Of a stretch of 35,673 bases of DNA, positions 16,282 through 23,733 are shown piece after piece. Under the pieces are notes generated by a model. It was given only the letters and a program-made list of their open reading frames with translations. It searched no databases and had not been told where the DNA came from. The DNA comes from Sulfuricellaceae bacterium (GTDB lineage Bacteria > Pseudomonadota > Gammaproteobacteria > Burkholderiales > Sulfuricellaceae). Position 1 is the first letter of the stretch. Each line of letters opens with the position of its first letter. The stretch is taken from positions 1 through 35,673 of the forward strand of contig JAUYFQ010000032.1 of NCBI GenBank assembly GCA_030690895.1, in the 5' to 3' direction. The position numbers were made by a program, and so were the translations under genes.

Positions 16282-17148
16282 ATGAGTTCGGCTGACTCTT
16301 CCCGGATCGGGCTGATGGTTCTGGTTTCCCTGCTGCTGCACGGCTTGATCCTGACCGTGCATTTTGCCGCCCCGATTCTCAAGCAACTTCCCAATACGGC
16401 TGCCTATCTGCAAGTGGTGCTGGTCAACAGCAAGTCCGCCAGCGCGCCGACCAAGGCGGATGCCCTTGCCCAGGCCAACCTGGACGGCGGAGGCAATACC
16501 GATGAAAACCGGCGTGCAAAAAGTCCCTTGCCCAGTCTGGAACGCGACAATCCCGACCCGATGCTGGAGCAGAGAGAACAACGGGTACACGAACTGGAGC
16601 AGCAGGCGCGGCATCTGATCACCCAGGTCAAATCCGAGCAAGTCATGGATCAGGCGCCGAGTACCAACCAGGCACGGCAAATGGACGCCAGCGCAGCCCA
16701 GCCAAATGCCAGCGAACTAATGCAACGCAGCCTGGAGGCGGCACGTCTGGAGGCACAGATTTCTCGTGAATATGATGCTTATCAGAAGCGCCCCAAACGG
16801 AAATTCATTGGCGCCCGCACTCAGGAATACCGTTTCGCGCGGTATGTCGAGGACTGGCGCGCCAAGGTTGAAAAAGTCGGCAATCTCAACTATCCCGAGG
16901 CGGCCAAGCAGCAAAAATTGCATGGCACGCTGCAACTGACGGTTTCAATTCGTGCTGACGGCAGCGTGGAGAAAATCGAGATCAATCGTTCCTCAGGCCA
17001 CAAGGTTCTGGATGTCGCCGCCCAGCGCATCGTCGAGCTGGCCGCGCCCTACGCGCCGCTGTCGGAAGATATTCGCGCGGATACCGATATTTTAACCATC
17101 ACCCGCACCTGGATATTTACCAGTGCGGATCAACTATCCAGCGAGTAA
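16282..17148 (+). CDS. TonB-family energy transducer-like protein
   Basis: The N-terminus (SSRIGLMVLVSLLLHGLILTV) is a single membrane anchor with the SxxxH motif (S..LLLHG) of TonB proteins, which couples to ExbB/ExbD. A long periplasmic Gln/Glu/Ala-rich helix (about residues 95-165) leads to the C-terminal TonB domain (NYPEAAKQQKLHGTLQLTVS, DGSVEKIEINRSSGHKVLD). The usual Pro-rich spacer is missing, as in TonB2-like or FrpB-associated forms. The frame is open to a TTG at 16258; ATG 16282 is chosen, where it overlaps the stop of a 17-codon ORF (16232-16285). It may energise outer-membrane import or tether envelope complexes. Confidence 0.85.
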   Translation: MSSADSSRIGLMVLVSLLLHGLILTVHFAAPILKQLPNTAAYLQVVLVNSKSASAPTKADALAQANLDGGGNTDENRRAKSPLPSLERDNPDPMLEQREQRVHELEQQARHLITQVKSEQVMDQAPSTNQARQMDASAAQPNASELMQRSLEAARLEAQISREYDAYQKRPKRKFIGARTQEYRFARYVEDWRAKVEKVGNLNYPEAAKQQKLHGTLQLTVSIRADGSVEKIEINRSSGHKVLDVAAQRIVELAAPYAPLSEDIRADTDILTITRTWIFTSADQLSSE

Positions 17149-17152
17149 AAAT

Positions 17153-18085
17153 ATGATCCGGATACGCCTCCGATTTGTCTGTATGCGATTTGTCGGCATG
17201 ACGCTGGCAGCCCTGTTTGGTTTGGCGGCGTTCCCGATGCTTGCCGTCGGGTCGGAAGAAATGGCTGCGCCGGACTGGACGCTGAATGCGTTTCCAGGCC
17301 AGATTGAGTACCCGAATTCTGCCTGGCCTGGCCGGATGAATGACTATGGGGTGAGTCGCGCTGCCGAATCTGCCAGCGAACCGGCGTCCGCCTCTACCCC
17401 CGCCTATAACTGGGCGGGACCGATGGCAGACAGCCCGGACTGGCGCGGTGTGGCGCGCGACGAAATGTATTTTCTGGGATATCAGTTTGCCGTGATCGGC
17501 ATACTGTACGTCATGCCGGAAAGCATCTCGGGTTGGACCGATGAGCAAAAGGAAAATTACTCGTTTGAGAAATGGAAAGATAATGTAAAAAATCCGGTCT
17601 GGGACGAAGATAAGTGGTACGTTAATTACATTACGCATCCTTACTGGGGCGCGGCTTACTATGTGCGAGCCAGGGAGCGCGGCCTGGACCGGATGCAGTC
17701 GTTCTGGTTTTCTGCCCTGACCTCGGCAGTGTATGAATTTGGTGCGGAGGCGATGTTTGAGCCCGCTTCCAAGACCGACCTGATCGTCACTCCCCTGTTT
17801 GGCTGGCTGCTGGGCGAGTACGTGTTCATGCCTTGGCGCGAGCAGGCGCGCGCCAGTGTCGGGATGGGTTGGCGCGAAAAAATGGTTCTGACCCTGACCG
17901 ATCCGCTCGGCGTTTTATTCGGCGCAACTGATCAGGCGCTGGGAGTCAAAACCAGCTACAGCTTCGGGCCGATGATGGGCGCCCGCCCTCTGGATGCCAG
18001 TCTGGTGCAGGTTGGCGGCCAGCCCCAGGGGCGTGATCAGATCCGGACTGCAACCTGGGGCGTGCAGTGGCAGGCTACTTTTTGA
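17153..18085 (+). CDS. DUF3943 family exported protein
   Basis: After a signal peptide (MIRIRLRFVC..., cleavage near AVGSEE) comes an Ala/Ser/Pro-rich linker and then the DUF3943 signature. This comprises NPVWDEDKWYVNYITHPYWG, AAYYVRARERG, SALTSAVYEFGAEAMFEPAS and TDLIVTPLFGWLLGEYVF. The family is exported and of unknown function, often predicted to be associated with the outer membrane. The frame also opens at ATG 17123 inside the tonB gene; 17153, 4 nt after the tonB stop, gives a better signal peptide. The two genes appear to be one operon. Confidence 0.85.
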   Translation: MIRIRLRFVCMRFVGMTLAALFGLAAFPMLAVGSEEMAAPDWTLNAFPGQIEYPNSAWPGRMNDYGVSRAAESASEPASASTPAYNWAGPMADSPDWRGVARDEMYFLGYQFAVIGILYVMPESISGWTDEQKENYSFEKWKDNVKNPVWDEDKWYVNYITHPYWGAAYYVRARERGLDRMQSFWFSALTSAVYEFGAEAMFEPASKTDLIVTPLFGWLLGEYVFMPWREQARASVGMGWREKMVLTLTDPLGVLFGATDQALGVKTSYSFGPMMGARPLDASLVQVGGQPQGRDQIRTATWGVQWQATF

Positions 18086-18162
18086 CAAGCGCATAAGCTG
18101 GTTCTAGAATCGTCGGATAGACAGGTAACCAACGGGCATGGCGAATTGCCACCCCAAATTAT

Positions 18163-18185
18163 GAAACAACGCTTCGCGTTGTTTC
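18163..18185. other. Perfect 10-bp hairpin in the leader of the COG3014 lipoprotein gene
   Basis: GAAACAACGC-TTC-GCGTTGTTTC is a perfect stem with a 3-nt loop, 20 nt before the GTG start at 18206. No T-run follows, so it is not a standard terminator. It could protect mRNA or modulate translation of the downstream operon. Confidence 0.45.
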
Positions 18186-18205
18186 ACGTTAAGGAAGGAC
18201 GCCGC

Positions 18206-19714
18206 GTGAAGACAACACGGATCAGACTTGCTGCACCATTACTTCTACTTCTCGCGCTGCTGATTTCTGGCTGTGCCGGCACCATGCGCAGCTACGATTC
18301 CGAGTTGAACCAGACCGTTGGCAAGGCGTCCAGCGGCCAGGTCGCCCAGGCCCTGGTGGAACTGGAAAAAAACAACAGCGACTCGGACAAGGACTTGCTG
18401 TATTTCATGGAAAAAGGGGAGCTGCTCAAGCTTAATGCCCAGATTCCAGAAAGTCGCGACGCCTGGTTGTCTGCCGACGAAAAGGTCAAAATATGGGAAG
18501 ACGAGGCCAAAAACAGCCCTGAAAAGCTGATCGGCAATATCGGCAGCGTCATCATCAACGACAAGACCCGGCGCTATGATGGGCAGGACTATGAAAAAGT
18601 CATGCTGTCCACGCGCCTGGCGCTGGATCACGTTCTCCTCGGCAATTGGGATCAGGCCCGTACCGAAATCAAGAAAACTCACGAGCGTGAAGGCATTATT
18701 GCCGATCTGCGCGCCAAGGAAATGGACAAGGTCGAGTCCGAATCCAGGGAACGCAATGTCAAGACTGAAGTCAAGGATGTCAAGGGTTACCCGGTCGAGA
18801 CGCTTAACGACCCGGAAGTGACCGCGCTGAAGAACAGCTACCAGAGCGCCTTCAGCCATTACCTCGCAGGATTTGTCTATGAGGCGCTGAATGAGCCCAG
18901 CCTGGCCGCGCCAGGCTATCGCAAGGCGATCGAGCTGCGACCCGATGTCAAGTTTCTGGAAGAGGGCCTGAGCGGACTGGACACCCGTGCGGGCAAGCGC
19001 AAGCGCAACGAAACAGATGTGCTGTTCGTGGTGGAATCCGGTTCGATTCCGGCCCGCCAGTCGGTCAGTTTGCCGATCCCGGCTCGCATCAGCGGCTCCT
19101 GGATCGCTATTCCTATTTCCTTTCCGGTGATCCGCCCGGACAAGACTGTATTTCTCCCCGCCGAGATCAGCATTGATGGCCGCAGCACGCGCATCCATCC
19201 GGTTACCAACCTGGATGCCATGGCACGGCGTGCGTTGAAGGACGACATGCCGGGCATCATCCTGCGCGGCACGATACGCGCGATTGCCAAGAGTGCGGCA
19301 CAAAAGGCCGCGTCGGATAAACATGGCCTGCTCGGTCTGGCGGTGGCAATTGCCGCAGTGGTGACGGAAAGCGCCGACGAACGCGGTTGGCGCACCTTGC
19401 CGGCACAAATTCTGGTTGGCCGCACTTTCCTGCCTGCCGGGCGCCATACGGTAAGCATCTCGGGGCCATTTGGCACCCGTACCGAATCGGTAGAAGTGGC
19501 TGGCAAATATGCAGTCGTGCCGCTGCGCCTGATGGGCAGCAGCCTGTATTTGAGCCAGCCCTACCTTTCCCTCGAGTTGATCGCCGCCAGCGTAGCGAAC
19601 TCGGCAGCTGAACTGACTGCTGCACCTGCACATGAGGAAGAAGCCGCCAAGCCAGCCGTGAAGAAGAAAACGGTCAAGAAAAATAAATCCACCACGCAAG
19701 GAGTCCAGCCATGA
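18206..19714 (+). CDS. COG3014-type lipoprotein of the LpoB/YcfL cluster
   Basis: GTG 18206 is chosen because AAGGAAGGA lies 6 nt before it, and it gives a clean lipoprotein signal (KTTRIRLAA...LLISGC). The frame is open further upstream to 18146. The protein has a TPR-like helical N-terminal half (KASSGQVAQALVELEKNN, SAFSHYLAGFVYEALNEPSL) and a beta-rich C-terminal half with THDGlyArg-like RTLPAQILVGRTFLPAGRHT. It ends in a Lys-rich tail (KKKTVKKNK). COG3014 lipoproteins co-occur with YcfL and LpoB and are thought to act at the envelope; their exact role is unknown. The stop overlaps the next ATG (ATGA). Confidence 0.82.
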   Translation: MKTTRIRLAAPLLLLLALLISGCAGTMRSYDSELNQTVGKASSGQVAQALVELEKNNSDSDKDLLYFMEKGELLKLNAQIPESRDAWLSADEKVKIWEDEAKNSPEKLIGNIGSVIINDKTRRYDGQDYEKVMLSTRLALDHVLLGNWDQARTEIKKTHEREGIIADLRAKEMDKVESESRERNVKTEVKDVKGYPVETLNDPEVTALKNSYQSAFSHYLAGFVYEALNEPSLAAPGYRKAIELRPDVKFLEEGLSGLDTRAGKRKRNETDVLFVVESGSIPARQSVSLPIPARISGSWIAIPISFPVIRPDKTVFLPAEISIDGRSTRIHPVTNLDAMARRALKDDMPGIILRGTIRAIAKSAAQKAASDKHGLLGLAVAIAAVVTESADERGWRTLPAQILVGRTFLPAGRHTVSISGPFGTRTESVEVAGKYAVVPLRLMGSSLYLSQPYLSLELIAASVANSAAELTAAPAHEEEAAKPAVKKKTVKKNKSTTQGVQP

Positions 19715-20145
19715 ATTACCTGAAACCTTCCTTTGCCAAGACGCGCTTCCTGCCGATGGCGAGCCTGTTGCTTGCGCTGGGCCTCCCCGCCGCGCCGGTC
19801 ATGGCTGACTCCATGGCCAGCAAGCTGGAACAGCTGGGCGAGATGACCTATCTCAAAATTACGGATATGCGGGTAGTGCAGCGCAACGGTTTGCTCAACA
19901 TCCAGGTCGAAGTGACCAATACCAGCGATACCAATGAGCGTCTGTTTTACCGCTTCAAATGGCTGGACAGCACGGGTTTCAGCGTGTGGGATGAAGAACC
20001 CTGGAAGCCGGTGCTGATCTACGGTCGTCAGAAGCACCTCATTACAGTGGTTGCGCCAACGCCGCAGGCCACTGATTTCCGCCTGGTGTTGCAAAGCCCG
20101 AATAACGACACTACCAATTCCAATTCAACCTGGTCCAACCCCTAG
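19711..20145 (+). CDS. YcfL-like (DUF1425) exported protein
   Basis: A signal peptide (MASLLLALGLPAAPVMADS) precedes a small beta domain with RVVQRNGLLNIQVEVTNTSD and LFYRFKWLDSTGFSVWDEEP, then PTPQATDFRLVLQSP. This matches the YcfL/DUF1425 family, an immunoglobulin-like fold usually encoded next to lpoB. Unlike E. coli YcfL, no lipobox cysteine is evident, so the protein may be periplasmic. AAGGAG lies 7 nt upstream of the start, and it overlaps the preceding gene by 4 nt. Confidence 0.85.
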   Translation: MNYLKPSFAKTRFLPMASLLLALGLPAAPVMADSMASKLEQLGEMTYLKITDMRVVQRNGLLNIQVEVTNTSDTNERLFYRFKWLDSTGFSVWDEEPWKPVLIYGRQKHLITVVAPTPQATDFRLVLQSPNNDTTNSNSTWSNP

Positions 20146-20154
20146 GAGTCATTC

Positions 20155-20760
20155 ATGAACACTCGTTTTGTTGCCCTGCCACTTGCCCTTGCTGCTGCAT
20201 TTGGCCTCAGCGCCTGTCAGACCACATCCCCCGAAGTAACCTCTGGCACGGTCAGGTATGGCGATTCCAAGGCTGTGGAAACCGTGACCAATGAATTCGG
20301 TTCCACCGATCTGCAAACCATCGCCGAGACCATGTCCCGTTCCCTGTTGCAATCGCGTCCGGTTACGCAATCCCGCACCACTCCGCTGGTGACGATTGCT
20401 GAAGTCAAGAACAAGACCAGCGAATACATCGACACGCGCGCCATTACCGACACTATTCGCTCCCAGTTGCTGAAGAGCGGCGCCGTGCGTTTTGCCGTTG
20501 ACACCAACGCCATGCAGAACCAGACCGACGAGCTGATCCGCCAGAACCAGACCGGTCTCTACAAGAAGAGCACCTCCAAGAAAATCGGCAAGATGGAAGG
20601 CGCGGATTTCCGTGTTGAAGGCAATATCACCTCCATCGTCAAAAGGACCAGCGACATCAAGGATGTGTACTACAAATTCAGCCTGATGCTGGTAAATGTG
20701 GAGTCTGGCGTGATCGAGTGGGCGGATGAGAAAGAAATCCGCAAGACATCCCTTCGTTAA
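20155..20760 (+). CDS. lpoB: LpoB-like penicillin-binding protein activator lipoprotein
   Basis: The lipoprotein signal ends FGLSAC. The mature part has the LpoB/CsgG-like fold: DLQTIAETMSRSLLQSRPV, LVTIAEVKNKTSEYIDTRAI, TDTIRSQLLKSGAVRFAVD, and the C-terminal GADFRVEGNITSIVKR and YYKFSLMLVNVESGVIEWAD. In enterobacteria LpoB spans the periplasm to activate PBP1b. In other proteobacteria the target is less certain and the linker is short, as here. AGGAG is correctly placed. It is the third gene in the COG3014-ycfL-lpoB operon. Confidence 0.88.
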   Translation: MNTRFVALPLALAAAFGLSACQTTSPEVTSGTVRYGDSKAVETVTNEFGSTDLQTIAETMSRSLLQSRPVTQSRTTPLVTIAEVKNKTSEYIDTRAITDTIRSQLLKSGAVRFAVDTNAMQNQTDELIRQNQTGLYKKSTSKKIGKMEGADFRVEGNITSIVKRTSDIKDVYYKFSLMLVNVESGVIEWADEKEIRKTSLR

Positions 20761-20771
20761 AGGAGCGCCCC

Positions 20772-21602
20772 ATGCTGATTCGATATTTTGCTATTGCGCT
20801 AGTTGCCATGGCCGGGCTGGTTTCGTTCGCCCAAGCTGAAAGCGCGCCCGCCGTCCCGAAAGTTGCAGTAACTGATCTTACCTATGAGGAACAGGTGCGC
20901 GAGTATTTTCACGTTGTCGCCGCGCATCAGAAGTCCTCTTACCGTGGCAGCTACAGTGATCGAGAGCGCGAGACGCCCAACACTTACTCCGCCAGCAGTC
21001 GCGGTTCGGAAAGCGCAAAATCCGAGGGCAGCTATTATGAGGCCTCCGGCACCTACACCTGGATTGACCGGGGCGAGCTGCATAAATTCGTCTCGGACGT
21101 CAAAGGTGAGATGCTGAAATCCGGTTACTACCGGGTGTTTCAGGGCAAGCCGGTGACCCAGAAAGATACCGACAAGCTGTTCGACATCATTGACCGCATC
21201 AAGAAAGGCTATTACAAAGGCGCGGATTACGTGCTGTTCGGCACTGTCAGCAGCATCCAGTTCCGCGATGAAGATACGCCGGTCATTGGTTCGGATACCC
21301 TGTCGCATATCTTCAGCCTGGAACTGGTAGCGGATTTCAACCTCATCAACACCAAGACCTACGAAATCAAGGCCGCATTCAGCGCCATGGGCGAGGGGCA
21401 GGATGTCAAACTGCTTTCCACCACGCGCGGCGGACGTATCGTGCCGAATCGCGGTCGGGTGGTCTCGGATGTGTCCAAGAGCCTGGGCGCCGATGTGGCG
21501 CGCCAGCTTGAAGAACAGTTCAACCCGGCGGCTGGGTCACGCTCCAATGCGCGCTCGACGGTGATCGAAAAAAGCAGCGAGCAGGTCATTATTTACAAGT
21601 AA
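20772..21602 (+). CDS. Exported LpoB/CsgG-like protein of unknown function
   Basis: A Sec signal peptide (MLIRYFAIALVAMAGLVSFAQ) without lipobox is followed by VPKVAVTDLTYEEQVREYFH. Next comes a Ser/Tyr/Glu-rich insert (about residues 55-95: RGSYSDRERETPN, SARGSE-like), then KGADYVLFGTVSSIQFRDED and LELVADFNLINTKTYEIKA. The last two blocks follow the LpoB/CsgG pattern of strands ('GADyvl.G.v', 'dl.lvn..T.ei'), so it looks like a second, enlarged member of that fold. AAGGAG lies 6 nt upstream of the start, and it closes the envelope operon. No specific family name was recognised. Confidence 0.7.
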   Translation: MLIRYFAIALVAMAGLVSFAQAESAPAVPKVAVTDLTYEEQVREYFHVVAAHQKSSYRGSYSDRERETPNTYSASSRGSESAKSEGSYYEASGTYTWIDRGELHKFVSDVKGEMLKSGYYRVFQGKPVTQKDTDKLFDIIDRIKKGYYKGADYVLFGTVSSIQFRDEDTPVIGSDTLSHIFSLELVADFNLINTKTYEIKAAFSAMGEGQDVKLLSTTRGGRIVPNRGRVVSDVSKSLGADVARQLEEQFNPAAGSRSNARSTVIEKSSEQVIIYK

Positions 21603-21615
21603 CACTCTCCAATCT

Positions 21616-21728
21616 ACGTTTCCGTCAAATATATGTTTTATGTTTATTTGACGGAAACGTCTTGATATTTCCGCTACACCGTGCAACACTTCCGTCAAAT
21701 GCTCACCATTTAACTTTGGGACGGAAAC
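21616..21728. promoter_or_regulatory. Two successive TTTCCGTC/GACGGAAA inverted repeats upstream of nucleotidyltransferase gene
   Basis: A perfect 16-bp inverted repeat (ACGTTTCCGTCAAATA at 21616-21631 and its complement at 21645-21660, 13-nt loop) is followed by a second, looser pair. That pair is CTTCCGTCAAAT at 21689-21700 and GACGGAAAC at 21720-21728. The last half-site ends 4 nt before the TTG start of the next gene. No U-run follows, so a terminator is unlikely. Four half-sites suggest an operator for a dimeric regulator, or a mobile-element end. Confidence 0.5.
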
Positions 21729-21732
21729 AATC

Positions 21733-22728
21733 TTGCAAGCCCTATCCAACCAGCAGCGCCTGCATCTGGTCAATACCCAGCAGTTATATGAGAACCATAT
21801 CGCGGCCTATCGCCATGCGCGCGATCACGCCTACGGAATGCGCTGGAAAACCGTCCGGGATATTGAGTATCTTTTCCGGGAGCGGGATCGAAGAGGCAAT
21901 GGTAAATTGTTGGGGCGACGCTCGTCCGAAACCGAACAGATTCTGTCCGCATTTCTGGCAGGCAAGGCGCGGGCGCAGGAACGCCTGGCGGCGATTCGGT
22001 TGCAACTGGATGAGCAGGCTCGTCTGAATAAAGCCTTGCGGCTGGCGCGCGTGCCGCGCGTGGTTGCGCGCATCCTGCGCGAGCTGGAAGAGCATGGCGT
22101 GGGGAATGCTTTTACGGTCATGGGCACGCAAGCCATGTATGGCTATGAGGCCGCCGGGGGTGTGCAGTTTTTGCTCGAATTGCTGGCATCCGGCGATGTT
22201 GATCTGCTCTATGACGCGCGCAAAAAAATAACGCTGGTATCCAGTCGACTTGACGGAGAAGGCCTTCTGGGGCTGTTGAAAAAGGCCGACAGAACATTTG
22301 AGCTGGTTCGCAAGCGCGGCTTTCGCGCCGCCAATGCGGGTCAATTCATGGTCGATTTTATCGTTGCCCCTCGTTCAATGCGCGAGTCAGAGCCAATTAC
22401 TTTCAGTTCAGATGATTTGGTAGCCTCGGAAGTGCCGGGGCTACAGTGGCTGATAAACTCGCCAAAACTTGAAATCGTGGCCGTGGATGAGGATGGGCAA
22501 GCGGTTCCGCTGCGCGTTCCAGACCCACGAGCCTTCGCGCTTCACAAGGCCTGGCTGTCCCAACAGTTGACCCGCGAACCGCTCAAGAAGCCGCGCGACC
22601 TTGCTCAGGCGAGGGCGGTGGCGCAATTAGTATCCGAGCATATGCCGCACCTGACGTTTCCCGACGCACTAAGCTCCTTGCATGGCGATGTCCGGGCGAT
22701 GAGCGAGCTATTGGGAATCCAGTCCTAA
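21733..22728 (+). CDS. GSU2403-type nucleotidyltransferase-fold protein
   Basis: After a helical N-terminal region (about residues 1-110, many Arg/Glu) lies a nucleotidyltransferase-like core. VMGTQAMYGYEAAGG (G131-T132) matches the conserved substrate loop, and LASGDVDLLYDARKKI carries the D155-x-D157 acidic pair. An LVASEVPGLQWLINSPK block and a C-terminal helical part (PDPRAFALHKAWLSQQ) follow. Members of this family (PF12281-like) have unknown biological roles. They are related in fold to MNT-type toxins or antitoxins and to LicD-like transferases. The start is TTG, with inverted repeats overlapping the leader. The next gene begins 2 nt after the stop. Confidence 0.75.
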   Translation: MQALSNQQRLHLVNTQQLYENHIAAYRHARDHAYGMRWKTVRDIEYLFRERDRRGNGKLLGRRSSETEQILSAFLAGKARAQERLAAIRLQLDEQARLNKALRLARVPRVVARILRELEEHGVGNAFTVMGTQAMYGYEAAGGVQFLLELLASGDVDLLYDARKKITLVSSRLDGEGLLGLLKKADRTFELVRKRGFRAANAGQFMVDFIVAPRSMRESEPITFSSDDLVASEVPGLQWLINSPKLEIVAVDEDGQAVPLRVPDPRAFALHKAWLSQQLTREPLKKPRDLAQARAVAQLVSEHMPHLTFPDALSSLHGDVRAMSELLGIQS

Positions 22729-22730
22729 CC

Positions 22731-23633
22731 ATGTCCAATCTCATTCTACTGATCCTGTGTTTCCTGTTCGGCGTCATCCTTCGGAGGACTGGCCGCCTGC
22801 CGACAGAAACGCCGCTGGTACTTAACCGCTTCATCCTGAATATTTCCATGCCTGCGCTGGTGCTGCTGCACGTGCATACCATGCCGCTGGGCAGCGAAAT
22901 CGGGGTGGTCATGGCGGCCGGGTGGCTGAGTTTTCTGCTGGCTGCCGGTTTTTTCGTTTTGCTCGCTCGCTGGCTCAAGTTGACGCGCGCCACGACCGGC
23001 GCCTTGATCCTGATGGCAGGGCTGGGCAATACCTCGTTCTTCGGCTTCCCGATGATCGAAGCCTACTACGGACAGGCCGGGCTGGTCGTCGGTATCCTGT
23101 ACGACCAGTTAGGTAGCGCGCTGGTGCTGTTTACGCTGGGGATGGTGACGGCAGGCATTTATTCGGCCACCGACACTGGCTGGCGCGGGATTGTCGGGCG
23201 CATCGTCCTGTTTCCGCCCTTCATCGCCCTGCTGCTTGCCCTGCTGCTGCGAACGACAGAATACCCGGTCTGGCTGGGGGAGGTGCTCAAGCGTTTGGGC
23301 GACACCCTCGCCCCACTGGCGCTGGTTTCGGTCGGTTTCCAACTGCACCCCGGCCACCTTGCAGGGAATGCACGCAATCTGGCAATCGGGCTGGGTTTCA
23401 AACTGATCCTTGCGCCTCTGATCATGGCAATTCTGCTGCTAGAGCTATGGGGCATGAAGGGTTTAACGCCGCAAGTCACCATTTTCGAGGCCGCCATGCC
23501 GCCCATGATCGCGGCCGGCATCGTTGCCACCGAGCATCATCTCGACCCGGAACTGGTCAATCTGATGGTTTCGGTCGGGCTGGTGCTGTCTTTCTTTACC
23601 TTGACGGCCTGGTGGTGGTGGATGAGGGGCTAA
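22731..23633 (+). CDS. AEC family (auxin efflux carrier-like) transporter
   Basis: The 300-residue protein consists almost entirely of membrane helices, about ten in two repeats of five. It carries typical AEC motifs: LNRFILNISMPALVLLHV near the N-terminus, LMAGLGNTSFFGFPMIEAYY in the middle and FEAAMPPMIAAGIVATEH near the C-terminus. It is an inner-membrane secondary transporter. Bacterial relatives move malate, malonate and other organic acids or dipeptides; the substrate is not evident here. It lies 2 nt after the nucleotidyltransferase gene, so the two are probably co-transcribed. Confidence 0.9.
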   Translation: MSNLILLILCFLFGVILRRTGRLPTETPLVLNRFILNISMPALVLLHVHTMPLGSEIGVVMAAGWLSFLLAAGFFVLLARWLKLTRATTGALILMAGLGNTSFFGFPMIEAYYGQAGLVVGILYDQLGSALVLFTLGMVTAGIYSATDTGWRGIVGRIVLFPPFIALLLALLLRTTEYPVWLGEVLKRLGDTLAPLALVSVGFQLHPGHLAGNARNLAIGLGFKLILAPLIMAILLLELWGMKGLTPQVTIFEAAMPPMIAAGIVATEHHLDPELVNLMVSVGLVLSFFTLTAWWWWMRG

Positions 23634-23733
23634 TGGTATCAGCCAAGTTATGTGCCTGGAAGAAATTTTCCCCCTCTACAAAACGGCTGGGGCGGATTTT
23701 TCCTCCCCATGTCAATGTGCTATATGACCAATT

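Noticed and set aside
18245-19699. Minus-strand open frame of 484 codons opposite the COG3014 lipoprotein
   Set aside because: It is the antisense shadow of a gene with a lipobox and ribosome site; no start signal or recognisable domain was seen.
21616-21660. Hairpin after the envelope operon as an intrinsic terminator
   Set aside because: The stem is long but AT-containing with no following U-run; the repeated half-sites argue for an operator instead.
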